This document shows positions 39,843-49,057 of a stretch of DNA of 64,000 nt, piece by piece. Under the pieces are notes generated by a model. The model did not search any database. It saw only the letters and a list, made by a program, of their open reading frames with translations, and was not told the origin of the DNA. The position numbers and the translations under genes were made by a program. This DNA comes from Segniliparus sp051660745. Its GTDB lineage: Bacteria; Actinomycetota; Actinomycetes; Mycobacteriales; Mycobacteriaceae. Location: contig NZ_JBOFQF010000028.1 of assembly GCF_051660745.1 (NCBI RefSeq), positions 248,001 to 312,000 on the forward strand, given 5' to 3'. The first letter of the stretch is position 1; every line of letters starts with the position of its first letter.

Positions 39843-42800
39843 ATGCACTTGCGAAGCCTCACCCTCAAGGGCTTCAAATCTTTTGCCGCCCCCACCACAC
39901 TGGTGTTCGAGCCGGGGGTGACCGCCGTGGTCGGGGCGAACGGGTCGGGGAAGTCCAATATCGCGGACGCGTTGTCCTGGGTGATGGGGGAGCAGGGCGC
40001 GAAGTCGCTGCGCGGCGCGAAGATGGACGACGTCATTTTCGCGGGCACGAGCAAACGCCCCGCGCTCGGGCGGGCGGAGGTCACGCTTGTCATCGACAAC
40101 GCCGACGGCGCTCTCCCGATCGACTACACGGAGGTGGCGGTCACCCGGCGGATGTACCGCGACGGCGGGGGAGAGTACCTGATCAACGGGGACCCGTGCA
40201 GGCTCATGGACGTGCAAGAGCTCCTGTCCGACTCGGGCATCGGCTCGCAGATGCACGTGATCGTCGGCCAGAACCGCCTCGCGACGATGCTCAGCGCCCG
40301 TCCGCACCAGTGGCGCGAGCTCATCGAAGAGGCTGCGGGGGTGCACAAGCACCGCAAGCGCAAGGACCGCGCCTTGCGCAAGCTGGAGGCCACGAGCTCG
40401 GACATGACCAGGGTCGGCGACCTCGTGGTCGAACTGCGCAGGCAGCTCAAACCGCTCGGCAGGCAGGCCGAGGCGGCGAAAAAGGCCCATGCGGCAGGGG
40501 CGAAGCTCCGAGACGCGCGGCGGCGGCTCGCCGTCGCAAAACTCGCCCAGACGCAGGAAACGGCGAACGACGCCGGGGGATCGGCGCGGCAGACTGCGGC
40601 CAGGCGGGAGGCCGCGCAGCGCGAGCTCGACGCGAAGCTGTCGTTGACCAGCGCGGACGAGGAAGCGTTGCGGGTGGTCCGGTCCGCGACGGGCCGGGCC
40701 CGCGAGCAGGCCGAGCAGCTCGGCCTCGTGGTCGAGCGGGTGCGCGCCACCGCGCGGGTCGCGGACGAGCGCGCGCGCCAGCTCGCGAAGCACGCGGCGG
40801 CTCCCCAGCTGGAGGAGGACCTGACCGATCAGCGAGCCGAACTGGTCCTGGCATGCGGCGAGCTCGAAGCGCAGTCGGCTGCCTCGGCGGCCGCGTTGGA
40901 GGCCGCTCGCGAGGCGGAACGTTCGGCGAAGGCCGAGGCGAGCCAGGCGGACGGACGGCTGCGGGCGCAGGAACAGGAGTTGCACCGGCTGCGGGCGCAT
41001 GCCGCGAAGGCCTCGGGACAGGCGGCGAGCTTGGCGGGGAAGGCGCAGGCGCTCCTTGGAGAGGCCGAGCACGCCCGGCAGGCGAGCGCGGAAGCGCATG
41101 GCCGGGCCGAGCGGGCGAAAGCCGACGCCACCGGGCTGAAGACCGCGCAGGCGGAGCGCGACCTGGCGTGGCAGGAGGCCCAGCTGCGTTCGGACGAGGC
41201 GAGCCGGGCGGAGGCCCTGCTGGTCGAGCGCGTCGAGCAGAGCACGGCGACGGAGTCGGGCTTGAAGGGCAGGACAGCCGCGCTCGTCGCGAGGATCGAG
41301 GCCTTGGAGTCGACGGTCGCCCCGGCGGACGGGGCGGCGTGGCTCTTCGAGCATTCGCCCGCCAAACCGACCGGAGTCCTCGCCGAACGCGTGAAATCCC
41401 GCGCCGGATACGAGCGGGCGCTCGCGGCGGCGCTTGGCGCGTTCGCCGAGGCGGTGGTCATGGATTCCCCGGAGGCGGCGTTCGCGGCGGCCTCCGCCCT
41501 CGGCGAAGCGGGGGAAGGCCAAGCCGCGCTGGTGTTCCCGCCAGGGCGGGGACAGGTCCGTCCCGAGCCGGTCGAGCTGCCCAAAGGCGCGCAACAGCTC
41601 CTGGCCTTGGTCGAGGCCGACGACGAGCTCGCCCCCGCGCTCGCGGGCCTCATCGCGGGCGTGGTCGTGGTGGAAGCCCCGCAGGAGGCGCAGGCCGTGC
41701 TCGCAAAGCATCCGCAGGCCAAAGTGGTGACCAAATCCGGGAGCCTGATCGGCCTCGGCTGGGCGGTCGCGGGGGTGGGCCGGAGCACCGGCGTGCTCGA
41801 CGTGCAGGCGCAGATAGCCCGTGCCCGCGACGAGCTCAAGGCGGCGCAAGGCCAGCTCGGCGATGCGCAGCGGGCCGTGGAGCACGATCGCGCGGAGCTC
41901 GTTTCGGCGCGGCAGTCCAGCGCGCAAACGCGCGCCGAGCTGACCGAGGCGGCGGCGGACCGCGCTGTCGCGGGCGAATCGCTCGCGCGCTCGACCACGC
42001 AAGTGGAGACGCTGGAGATGGAGTCGAGGCGGACCTCGACGCGGGCCGAGGCGCTGGCGCAGCAGGCGCAGGAGTTGACCGTCGTGATCGAGCAGGCCGA
42101 AGCGGCCCACCGGCAGGCGCAGGGCGAGGCGGAAGGGCTCGCCGCGCGATTGGAGCAGGGGGCTGGGCTGCGGCAACAGACTGGCGCGGCGTTGGAGGAG
42201 GTCCAGGCGAGACGCGGGGCCGTCGAGTCCGAGCACGCCGCGCTCAAGGAGCGGGTGGTCGCGGCGAGGGCAAGGATCGCCGAGTTGGAGGCGAGGGAGC
42301 ACCGGCTCAAGGCCGCGCAGGAGCAAGCGCTGCGGCAGGAACGAGCGCGCCAGCGCGCGCTCGCCGCCCATGCGGTTGCGGTGCGGCTCGGCGACCGGGC
42401 GCACACGGTCTGCGAAGCGGCGCAGGCCCGTCATGACCGGTTGCGGCGCAGAGTCGCGGAGCAGGTCGAGAGCATGAAGGAGGGGCAAGCGCAGGTCGCG
42501 GCGGCTCGTGAGCGCCTCGCCGAGGCGGAGCGCGCCGCGCACTCCGCCGAACTCGCCGCGACCACTGCGGCGGAGCGGTCCAAGGCCGCCGAGACCGAGG
42601 TGGTCGAGCGGTTCGGCATGACTCCCGCCGACCTTGTCGCAGAATTCGCCGAGGAGGACCCGGCGAGCTTCGACCAGGAGCAGCTGGCCGAGGCGGTCAA
42701 GGTCGCCGAGCGGGAGATCTCGGCTATCGGCCAGGTGAACCCGCTCGCGTTGGAGGAGTTCGCCGCGCTCGAAGAACGGCACGGGTTCCTCACCGCTCAG

Positions 42801-43322
42801 CTCGACGATCTGACCAAAGCGCGCAAAGACCTCCTCGACGTGGTCAAAGACGTGGACGACCTCGTGGTCCGAGTGATCCGCGAGGCTTTCGACGACGTGT
42901 CCCGCGAGTTCGCCGGGGTTTTTGGGACGCTCTTCCCCGGCGGGGAGGGCTCCTTGGAGCTGACCGACCCCGCCGACCTGCTCACGACGGGGGTCGAGGT
43001 CAAGGCCCGGCCTGCGGGCAAAAAGGTGCAGCGGCTGTCCTTGCTGTCCGGCGGCGAGCAGTCGTTGACCGCGCTCGCCGTGCTGGTCTCGATCTTCCGC
43101 GCCCGGCCGTCGCCGTTCTATATCTTCGACGAGGTGGAGGCGGCGCTCGACGAGGTGAACCTGCGCCGTCTGCTCGTGATCCTCGACGAGCTGGCGCGTT
43201 CGGCCCAGCTCATCATCATCACCCACCAGCGTCCGACGATGGAGATCGCCGACGCCCTCTACGGCATGAGCATGCAGGGCGACGGGGTGACCCAGGTCGT
43301 CTCCCAAAAAGTCTCTTCTTGA
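39843..43322 (+). CDS. smc: Chromosome segregation protein SMC
   Basis: Structural-maintenance-of-chromosomes ATPase that, with ScpA/ScpB, extrudes DNA loops for segregation. The 1159-aa product has Walker A GANGSGKSN at residues 31-39 and the Q-loop DRALRKLEATSSD/VGQNRLATML region. A first coiled-coil runs from about 165 to 480, a hinge from about 490 to 650 (PTGVLAERVKSRAGYERAL, VVVEAPQEAQAVL), and a second coiled-coil to about 960. Next come the signature LSGGEQSLTALAVLVSIF and Walker B FYIFDEVEAALDEVN. The length is normal. ftsY, which I recall following smc in mycobacteria, is not here; an ESX-like cluster follows instead. Confidence 0.97.
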   Translation: MHLRSLTLKGFKSFAAPTTLVFEPGVTAVVGANGSGKSNIADALSWVMGEQGAKSLRGAKMDDVIFAGTSKRPALGRAEVTLVIDNADGALPIDYTEVAVTRRMYRDGGGEYLINGDPCRLMDVQELLSDSGIGSQMHVIVGQNRLATMLSARPHQWRELIEEAAGVHKHRKRKDRALRKLEATSSDMTRVGDLVVELRRQLKPLGRQAEAAKKAHAAGAKLRDARRRLAVAKLAQTQETANDAGGSARQTAARREAAQRELDAKLSLTSADEEALRVVRSATGRAREQAEQLGLVVERVRATARVADERARQLAKHAAAPQLEEDLTDQRAELVLACGELEAQSAASAAALEAAREAERSAKAEASQADGRLRAQEQELHRLRAHAAKASGQAASLAGKAQALLGEAEHARQASAEAHGRAERAKADATGLKTAQAERDLAWQEAQLRSDEASRAEALLVERVEQSTATESGLKGRTAALVARIEALESTVAPADGAAWLFEHSPAKPTGVLAERVKSRAGYERALAAALGAFAEAVVMDSPEAAFAAASALGEAGEGQAALVFPPGRGQVRPEPVELPKGAQQLLALVEADDELAPALAGLIAGVVVVEAPQEAQAVLAKHPQAKVVTKSGSLIGLGWAVAGVGRSTGVLDVQAQIARARDELKAAQGQLGDAQRAVEHDRAELVSARQSSAQTRAELTEAAADRAVAGESLARSTTQVETLEMESRRTSTRAEALAQQAQELTVVIEQAEAAHRQAQGEAEGLAARLEQGAGLRQQTGAALEEVQARRGAVESEHAALKERVVAARARIAELEAREHRLKAAQEQALRQERARQRALAAHAVAVRLGDRAHTVCEAAQARHDRLRRRVAEQVESMKEGQAQVAAARERLAEAERAAHSAELAATTAAERSKAAETEVVERFGMTPADLVAEFAEEDPASFDQEQLAEAVKVAEREISAIGQVNPLALEEFAALEERHGFLTAQLDDLTKARKDLLDVVKDVDDLVVRVIREAFDDVSREFAGVFGTLFPGGEGSLELTDPADLLTTGVEVKARPAGKKVQRLSLLSGGEQSLTALAVLVSIFRARPSPFYIFDEVEAALDEVNLRRLLVILDELARSAQLIIITHQRPTMEIADALYGMSMQGDGVTQVVSQKVSS

Positions 43323-43668
43323 CGGTTGAGACGGCGATCTCCTGCGTTGTCGGTCCCCCACTCGCAGGGCTTGTGGGAGGTGCCCCCACCTCGCGTACAG
43401 CCGCTCGTTCCTCGCTGTATTCGTACGCGTCGTCGCCTGCCGCCTTGGATCTCGTCCGTCGCAACTGCCAGCCCATTGAGGCACGGTTCGATACTCTCGG
43501 GCAGCGGGCATGCGGTACACTGACGCGGGCGCGGGTTCGGGGTGTTCTCCGACAGTCTGAAGCCGGATCGCGCAGCGCGGCGCGGATGGAACCAAAACGT
43601 AGTGGGAAGCGTCTAACAGAGAGAGCGCCTGCGGGGGCTTGTGGTCACGTGGAGAAAGGAGCGCCCCG
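43323..43668. other. 346-bp intergenic region between smc and the ESX-like cluster
   Basis: No gene supported. It begins with a weak GTCTC/GAGAC dyad spanning the smc stop (43311-43332), then holds a palindromic GC element (43352-43398). Candidate -10 sequences such as TACACT (43515-43520) could drive the downstream operon, whose leader ends with AAAGGAG before ATG 43669. Confidence 0.5.
43352..43398. repeat. REP-like GC palindromic element, copy 1
   Basis: GGTCCCCCACTCGCAGGG followed by CTTGTGGGAGGTGCCCCCACC can fold as CCCAC...GTGGG and as GTGGG...CCCAC. Its core, GTCCCCC-(gap)-GGGAGGTrCCCCCA, recurs at 52661-52693 over the first codons of hisC. Similar short elements are dispersed in actinobacterial genomes. 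Confidence 0.5.
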
Positions 43669-44760
43669 ATGGTGGACACTTCGGTATCCGATCAAGCCGT
43701 GAGCATGGTGGTTTCGGCGTGCGACGAGCTGATCGGCCATCTGGACAAAATCGGCGGCGACGTGGACGCCCTCGCGAGCGTCAGCGGGTCTAGCGGGGCG
43801 TGGGGGGCGAGCCCGGACGGCAAGAAACTGGAGCAGAAGCTCCACGAGTACACGACGACGGGGTGCAAGGCGGACGGGCTCAAAAAGAGCGCCGAAGAGC
43901 AGAAGAAGACCATCGAGAGCTACAAGAGCCTGCTGCACAGCGGAGCGCAGAAGTTCTTCGACCAAGACGAGGAATCGGGCAAGAAGATCGACAACACGGT
44001 CGACGGGGACGCGTCCAAAGACGCGCAGGGCTTGTCGAAGGGTTCGAGCCAGTCGTCTGGCGCTGGGGATGGCCAGGGCGGCGCTGCTGCGGGTGGCGGC
44101 GCTGCTTCCAGTGGTGGCGATTCGGCTGGTGGGGGCCAGGGCGCCGGTGGGGGCGCGTCGAGTGGCGGTTCTCCTTCGGGGGGCGGTTCCTCTGGCGGCG
44201 GTATGGGGAATATGGCTGGGATGGCCAGTCAGGGGATGCAAGGGGCTCAGCAGGCGATGCAGGCTGGGATGCAGGGGGCTCAACAAGCGGCGCAGGCTGG
44301 GATGCAGGGGGCTCAGCAGGCGATGCAGGCTGGGATGCAGGGGCTTGGCGGGGACCACGGCGGCGGCGACCACGCCGAGAAAGACCACGACGGCAAGGAC
44401 GACCAGCGCGACGGGCATGGCGACCGCGGAGATCGCGGCGACCGGGACAGGGGCGACCGGGACAGGGGCGACCGGGACAGGGGCGACGACGTAGATCGCG
44501 CTGCCGACCCTGGTCGAGTGGGGGATATCGCGGAAGGGCTGCATGACAGCGGTCCCAAGCACGATGGTCCGCCGCCAGGTTCGACTCCGCCTGCTGGGGC
44601 GCCGCCGCTCAGCGGTCCGCCGCCGGGCTCGACTCCGCCTGCTGGGGCGCCGCCGCTCAGCGGTCCGCCGCCGGGCTCGACTCCGCCTGCTGGGGCGCCG
44701 CCGCTCAGCGGTCCGCCGCCGCCTGCACGGGCGGCTTCTTATGACGGGGGCGGCCGGTAA
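43669..44760 (+). CDS. ESX-like secreted protein with low-complexity C-terminus
   Basis: A 363-aa protein. Residues 1-120 form a helical domain (VSDQAVSMVVSACDELIGHLDKIGGDVDAL; W45-G-A-S; KLEQKLHEYTTTGC) of the size of an ESX/EspA-type helical hairpin. The remainder is disordered: Gly/Ser-rich, then MQxGMQGAQQA repeats, then an Asp/Arg/Gly stretch of GDRDR units, then three exact 16-residue repeats starting PPPGSTPPAGAPPLSG. There is no classical signal peptide. ATG 43669 has AAAGGAG upstream. It is coupled to the next gene (TAATG). Secretion by a type VII system is inferred from architecture; no secretion apparatus genes lie in the window. Confidence 0.65.
   Translation: MVDTSVSDQAVSMVVSACDELIGHLDKIGGDVDALASVSGSSGAWGASPDGKKLEQKLHEYTTTGCKADGLKKSAEEQKKTIESYKSLLHSGAQKFFDQDEESGKKIDNTVDGDASKDAQGLSKGSSQSSGAGDGQGGAAAGGGAASSGGDSAGGGQGAGGGASSGGSPSGGGSSGGGMGNMAGMASQGMQGAQQAMQAGMQGAQQAAQAGMQGAQQAMQAGMQGLGGDHGGGDHAEKDHDGKDDQRDGHGDRGDRGDRDRGDRDRGDRDRGDDVDRAADPGRVGDIAEGLHDSGPKHDGPPPGSTPPAGAPPLSGPPPGSTPPAGAPPLSGPPPGSTPPAGAPPLSGPPPPARAASYDGGGR
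44230..44346 (+). repeat. About 36-bp coding tandem repeats (QGAQQAMQAGM)
   Basis: Approximately three imperfect units encode MQAGMQGAQQA(M/A)Q, an alanine/glutamine/methionine heptad-like helix. They differ mostly at third codon positions. Confidence 0.8.
44569..44712 (+). repeat. 48-bp tandem repeat, three units (coding)
   Basis: Units at 44569, 44617 and 44665 each encode PPPGSTPPAGAPPLSG and are almost identical in DNA. They form the proline-rich end of the secreted-protein C-terminus. Confidence 0.9.
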
Positions 44761-46490
44761 TGGGCGATGTCGATTACAACGCCATGGTCGACTCGGGTTG
44801 GCAGCAGCTGCTGGCGTTCGCGCAATCGGTCAATCCGGAGGGCGTGCAGACGGTGGCCGACAAGTGGGCGGCGCTGGAGAGCGACATCCCGAACGCGTAC
44901 ATCGGTTTCAAAACGAAGCTCAACACCATTTTCGGCGTCGAATGGACCGGCGCGACGGCGGACGCGGCCAAGAGCGCCTCCGAGCGCCTCGCGCAGGGCA
45001 TGGACCAGAACGTCGAGCGGATCTCGGTCGTCGCGGCGAAGACGCGTGCGCTCGCGCAAGCGGCGCACGAGGTCAAACGGGCAGCCGAGAACGCGCAGTC
45101 GCAGATGGGCCAAAAAGGGACGGAGACGAAGCAGTACCAAGAGATCGGCCGGGAGCTGGCGCAGGCGCTGCACGGATTCTACGGAGCGAAGGGCGAGGAT
45201 CCGCTCGGCGAGCTGGAGCCGTTCCTGTCCGTTGCCCCGCTGATGTTCAAGAACCCGGACGATCCGTCCGGGGACCACGACGACGGGAAGAAGAAACACG
45301 GCTCCGAAAACGGCGGCGAGGACAAAGAGGCCAAAGGCAAAGACAGCGGCGAGGACAAAGACGGAGAGAAGCCGAAGGACGGCGGATCCGAGGGGAAGCC
45401 TGGCTCGGGCGAACAGTCCGGCGGGGCGGGCTCAGGGCAGCAGTCGGGTGGTGGCCAGGGATCCGGCGGTGGTCAAGGCTCTGGTGAGGGCCAGGGATCG
45501 GGCCAGGGCCAGGGATCGGGCCAGGGCCAGGGCTCGGGCTCGGGCTCCGGTGGTGGTTCGCCTTCGGGTGGTGGCTCGGGCTCGGGCGGTGGTTCGCCTT
45601 CGGGTGGTGGCTCGGGCTCGGGCGGTGGTTCGCCTTCGGGTGGTGGCTCGGGCTCGGGCGGTGGTTCCCCGTCTGGCGGAGGCTCGGGCTCGGGCGGTGG
45701 CTCGCCTTCGGGCGGAGGCGACCATGGCGAGAAAGACCATGGCGAGAAACACGAGAAAGACCACCACGAGAAAGACGATCACGAGAAAGACCACGCGGGC
45801 GGCGGCGAGGACCCTGACGACAACGGGGACCACGACCAAGACGCGCGCCAGGCCGAGGACGCGAAGCACGGCTTGCTCGCAGATGACGACCGGCCGGGAC
45901 TGGCCGCTGGAGCCGAAGACGGCGCGAGGCCTGAGGCCAGCGCGTCGCTCGCGCATGACGCGGCGCCGCCGCCAGGAGCCGGGCTCGCGCCCGAAGCGCC
46001 GTCCACGAGCGGAGCTTTCGGCGCGGAGCACCATCAAGGCGAGGCCCCGCCGCAGCAGCTCGCCCAAACGCGTGTCTCTGCAGCGGAGCTTGGAGTTCCT
46101 GTGGCGCCCGCGTCTTTGATGGGACCTGCGCCGCATTCTCCGATGGGCGGAGCGTCGCTCGGGATCATGCTCGAGCATGGATTGCCGCTGGATCCGTCGC
46201 CCACATGGCAGCCGCTGAGCGAGCGGATCCAGAGCAATGCGCCGCTGCCGAGCTGGTCCGGCGGCGGGGGCTCGTTGATGGGACAGGACTTCCAGGCCAA
46301 CACTGAGGCCGTGCAGCAGGCGAGCGCGCAGCAGCAGGTGCATATGGCTTCTCCGAGCCCTGCGCCGCCGCCGGGGCCTTATAGTGGTGGTTCGTTGTTG
46401 GGGCAAGATTTCCAGGCGCAGACCGAGGTACCCCAGGGCTCTCAGCCCCCGGACCTTCGTTCCGCCGATAATCAAGGAGGCACACGGTAA
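44760..46490 (+). CDS. PPE/EspB-like T7SS protein with WTG motif and low-complexity tail
   Basis: A 576-aa protein. Residues 1-165 are a helical domain beginning MGDVDYNAMVDSGWQQLL, with W62-T-G at the turn (GVEWTGATADAAKSASERL) and a closing LGELEPFLSVAPLMF. This is like the PPE/EspB-type helical bundle, although the PPE motif itself is missing. The rest is disordered: an acidic Lys/Asp/Glu region, five or so GGGSPSGGGSGS units, HDEKDH-type His/Asp/Lys clusters, and two copies of GGSL(M/L)GQDFQAxTE near the end. It is a clear paralogue of the next gene. The start overlaps the previous stop (TAATG). Function unknown. Confidence 0.7.
   Translation: MGDVDYNAMVDSGWQQLLAFAQSVNPEGVQTVADKWAALESDIPNAYIGFKTKLNTIFGVEWTGATADAAKSASERLAQGMDQNVERISVVAAKTRALAQAAHEVKRAAENAQSQMGQKGTETKQYQEIGRELAQALHGFYGAKGEDPLGELEPFLSVAPLMFKNPDDPSGDHDDGKKKHGSENGGEDKEAKGKDSGEDKDGEKPKDGGSEGKPGSGEQSGGAGSGQQSGGGQGSGGGQGSGEGQGSGQGQGSGQGQGSGSGSGGGSPSGGGSGSGGGSPSGGGSGSGGGSPSGGGSGSGGGSPSGGGSGSGGGSPSGGGDHGEKDHGEKHEKDHHEKDDHEKDHAGGGEDPDDNGDHDQDARQAEDAKHGLLADDDRPGLAAGAEDGARPEASASLAHDAAPPPGAGLAPEAPSTSGAFGAEHHQGEAPPQQLAQTRVSAAELGVPVAPASLMGPAPHSPMGGASLGIMLEHGLPLDPSPTWQPLSERIQSNAPLPSWSGGGGSLMGQDFQANTEAVQQASAQQQVHMASPSPAPPPGPYSGGSLLGQDFQAQTEVPQGSQPPDLRSADNQGGTR
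45541..45719 (+). repeat. 36-bp coding tandem repeats (GGGSPSGGGSGS)
   Basis: About five units of a Gly/Ser/Pro sequence at a 36-bp period, with small third-position differences. The region is prone to slippage. Confidence 0.8.
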
Positions 46491-47734
46491 TGGGAGATGT
46501 CGATTACAACTCCATGGTCGATTCGGGCTATCGGCAACTGCTCGAATTCGCGCAGTCGGTGGACCCGTCCGCGATCGAAAGCCTGGCGAACAGCTGGAAG
46601 CAGCTCTCCCAGGACATCCCCGAGGCGTACCAGGGCTTTAAAAACAGCTTGAACACCGTGTTCGGCTCGGAGTGGACGGGCGAGTCGGCGGATGCGGCCC
46701 GAAGCGCCTCCGACCGGCTCTGCGCGGGCATGAACAACAACATCGAGCGCGTCGCCAACGTGTCCGACAAGCTCCAGGCCATGGTGGACGCCGCGCACGC
46801 GGTCAAGAGCCTGGCCGCGCAGGCGCAGGAGCTGTTCAACAAGAAAGGCGTGAGCCAGCAGGAGTGCCAACAGATGGCCCAAGAGCTCGCCAGCGCGCTG
46901 CAAGCGCTCTACGGCGCCCCGGGCCAAGACCCGCTCGGCAAGCTCGAACCGTTCGAAAAGGTCGCGCCGCTGGTTTTCGCCAAGCCGGACGACGTCCTCG
47001 GCGACATCGGCGAGGGCAAGTCCAAAGGGGACGGCGGGGCTGAGGATCCCAGCGGCAAGGGCGACGCGACCGGCGACGGCAAGGGCGAGGGCAAAGGCGA
47101 CGGGAAAGGCGAGAGCAAAGGCGAGGGCCAGGGGGCTGGAGCAGGCTCCGGCTCCGGCTCTGGCGGCGGGTCGCCCTCGGGCGGCGAGGGCTCCGGGGCT
47201 GGCTCCGGCGCTGGCGCTGGTTCGCCCTCGGGCGCTGGCGCGGGCAGCCCGTCCGGCCTCGGCTCCCCAGACCTCGGTTCGACCAGCCCGATGTCGTCCG
47301 AGCTCGCGCCGATGGACCCGGCCACAGCGAGGGGCATCGGCGGCGGCATGGGCGGCGGCCATGGCGGCGGTGGCGGGATCGGCGACAAGGAGAAGAAGCT
47401 TTCCGCGGCTCCTGCCAAGGCGGACGCGTCGAATAAGCCCGTGGTGAACGTGAACACGCCGAGCCTCGACGGGCTCAAGGGCCAGTCCGGCATGGGCGGT
47501 ATGGGCGGCGGCATGGGCGGTATGGGCGGCGGCGCCCATGGCGGCGGCGGTGGCGAGGGCAAGGAGCATAAGACTCCGGACTACCTCATCAACAGCGACC
47601 ACGGCTTCGACCTGGTCGGGCACGCGTTGCCAGTGGTGTCGCCGGAGGTCATCGGCGAGCTCGACAAGGGCGAAGTCAAGAGGATGGAAGCCGCCAGGGA
47701 CAAAATGGCCCAAGAGGTGGCGCAGAAGGGCTGA
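46490..47734 (+). CDS. PPE/EspB-like T7SS protein, tandem paralogue
   Basis: A 414-aa protein whose first 165 residues match the preceding gene: MGDVDYNSMVDSGYRQLLEFAQSV, W62-T-G, then LGKLEPFEKVAPLVFAKPDD. Its tail is Gly/Lys/Asp- then Gly/Ser-rich, followed by GGMGGGMGGMGGGAHGGGG. A short folded-looking C-terminus ends it: HKTPDYLINSDHGFDLVGHALPVVSPEVIG. That ending looks like the DYL..D..W/F..D.. closing motif of ESX-associated proteins. The junction TAATGGG(C/A)GATGTCGATT is the same as that before the paralogue, so the duplication included the overlap. Function unknown. Confidence 0.7.
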   Translation: MGDVDYNSMVDSGYRQLLEFAQSVDPSAIESLANSWKQLSQDIPEAYQGFKNSLNTVFGSEWTGESADAARSASDRLCAGMNNNIERVANVSDKLQAMVDAAHAVKSLAAQAQELFNKKGVSQQECQQMAQELASALQALYGAPGQDPLGKLEPFEKVAPLVFAKPDDVLGDIGEGKSKGDGGAEDPSGKGDATGDGKGEGKGDGKGESKGEGQGAGAGSGSGSGGGSPSGGEGSGAGSGAGAGSPSGAGAGSPSGLGSPDLGSTSPMSSELAPMDPATARGIGGGMGGGHGGGGGIGDKEKKLSAAPAKADASNKPVVNVNTPSLDGLKGQSGMGGMGGGMGGMGGGAHGGGGGEGKEHKTPDYLINSDHGFDLVGHALPVVSPEVIGELDKGEVKRMEAARDKMAQEVAQKG

Positions 47735-47740
47735 GGCCCG

Positions 47741-49057
47741 TTACTGGTACACGCCTTTTTCGCGGGCCATGTCGGCGACCGTTGCGCGGACGGCGCCGCG
47801 TTGCGCGTCGATCTCCTCGGACAGATGCGCGAGCCAAGCCCGCCACCGAGGGTCTGGCTTCGGCCCTGCGGCTTCCCGCTCGGCCGCGAGCAGCTCTTTG
47901 CTGTTCGCGAGTCGGATTTGTCCGGAGCGCAGCCGGACGGCGAGCGGGCGGGCCTTCGGGCCGAACGATGCGAGCGCGGCTTTCGCGCTCGCCAGGCGGG
48001 CGGTCACATCGGCCAGCGCGCGCGAATCTGCGCATCCAGAGCGCACATCGTCGGCCTCGTCGGACAGCGCCGCCGCGAGCCAGGCTCCTTCGGCGCGGGT
48101 GGCTTTGCGCCAGAGGCCGAGGAGCGCGAGCGGGCTGAACGCCGTCATCGCGAAGAGCGGCCAAGGCGCGGCCACGACGCACAGCGAGACCACGCCGAAA
48201 AGGCCGAGTCCGAGGCCGACTTGCCACGCGCGGCTCCGAATCGGTCGCAGCACTGCGGACGCGAAGCCGAATCCGGCGACAACGGCCCACACCCAGGCCC
48301 AGCCGTTTGTGACAGAGGCGAATGCCGCTCGGGCCACGCCGTCGAAAAGACAGGCCAGTGCTGCTGATCCGAGCACGGCTGCCGTGGCGACGGCGAGGCG
48401 GCGGAGCTTCGTCGCCCCGGCCGCGTCGCGGGCGGCGGCGAGTCCGTACCCCGCGATCGCGGGGGCGGCCCACGGCGCGGCGGCGAGGGCGAACCAATGC
48501 GGCAGCCCCACTGCGAGCGATCCTGCGAGCCTCTCGCCCGGATTGTCGGCGGCGCCGTGCGCCAAGGCCAAGAGCAGTTGCCCGGACCACATCCCGAGGC
48601 CGCAGCTCATGCCGATCTTCATGCCATCGGTCGGCCGCAACGCCCGTTCTCCGGCGAGGGAGAGGAGCAGGAACACGCCGAGGACCGCCAAGACGTCATG
48701 GGACGAGGGCATGGCCAGCCAACGGGCGAGCGCGCCGCCGTTGGCGAGGCCGAGCATTTTGACCAGCAGTTGGCCTGTCGCGCGGTCTGTCTCGGCGGCG
48801 AGCACGGCGCAAGCGGCTCCCCAGCCGAGCCCGCCGCCGAGCAACGACCGTGGCAAGGTCGCGTGCGGGTCGAGCGCCCAGCCGAAGGCCGCGACCAGGG
48901 CCGCTCCGGCGAAGGCGAGCACTGTCCAAAGCAGGAACGTGCCGCCGCTGGCTCCGGCGAGCTCATGGGGCCCGCGCCAGAACAACGCCGCGCCGAGGAC
49001 CGCGAGATAGGCCCAGAAGGCGGTGTCTCGTGGGCGGAGGAAAGCGCGGCCGTTCAC
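47741..49057 (-). CDS. Hypothetical multi-pass membrane protein
   Basis: A 438-aa protein with about nine hydrophobic segments in residues 10-300, followed by a soluble helical C-terminal region of about 120 residues (EADDVRSGCADSRALADVTARLASAKAALASF, SKELLAAEREAAG). No family recognised. GTG 49057 overlaps the upstream gene's stop (GTGA), so it is coupled to the Trp/Arg repeat protein. Convergence with the ESX-like genes (6-nt gap) places the pair at the edge of that cluster; a membrane role in secretion is possible but speculative. Confidence 0.65.
   Translation of the reverse strand: MNGRAFLRPRDTAFWAYLAVLGAALFWRGPHELAGASGGTFLLWTVLAFAGAALVAAFGWALDPHATLPRSLLGGGLGWGAACAVLAAETDRATGQLLVKMLGLANGGALARWLAMPSSHDVLAVLGVFLLLSLAGERALRPTDGMKIGMSCGLGMWSGQLLLALAHGAADNPGERLAGSLAVGLPHWFALAAAPWAAPAIAGYGLAAARDAAGATKLRRLAVATAAVLGSAALACLFDGVARAAFASVTNGWAWVWAVVAGFGFASAVLRPIRSRAWQVGLGLGLFGVVSLCVVAAPWPLFAMTAFSPLALLGLWRKATRAEGAWLAAALSDEADDVRSGCADSRALADVTARLASAKAALASFGPKARPLAVRLRSGQIRLANSKELLAAEREAAGPKPDPRWRAWLAHLSEEIDAQRGAVRATVADMAREKGVYQ

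Noticed and set aside
43323..43668. A gene such as ftsY or a small RNA downstream of smc
   Set aside because: The frames here are short and lack a plausible start or motif; only repeat and promoter-like signals were seen.
39789..43679. 1296-codon open frame antisense to smc
   Set aside because: Shadow of smc, with repetitive Arg/Leu/Gly text and no motif.
44569..44712. Possible VNTR or CRISPR array outside genes
   Set aside because: The 48-bp units are in frame and code for a proline-rich protein tail.
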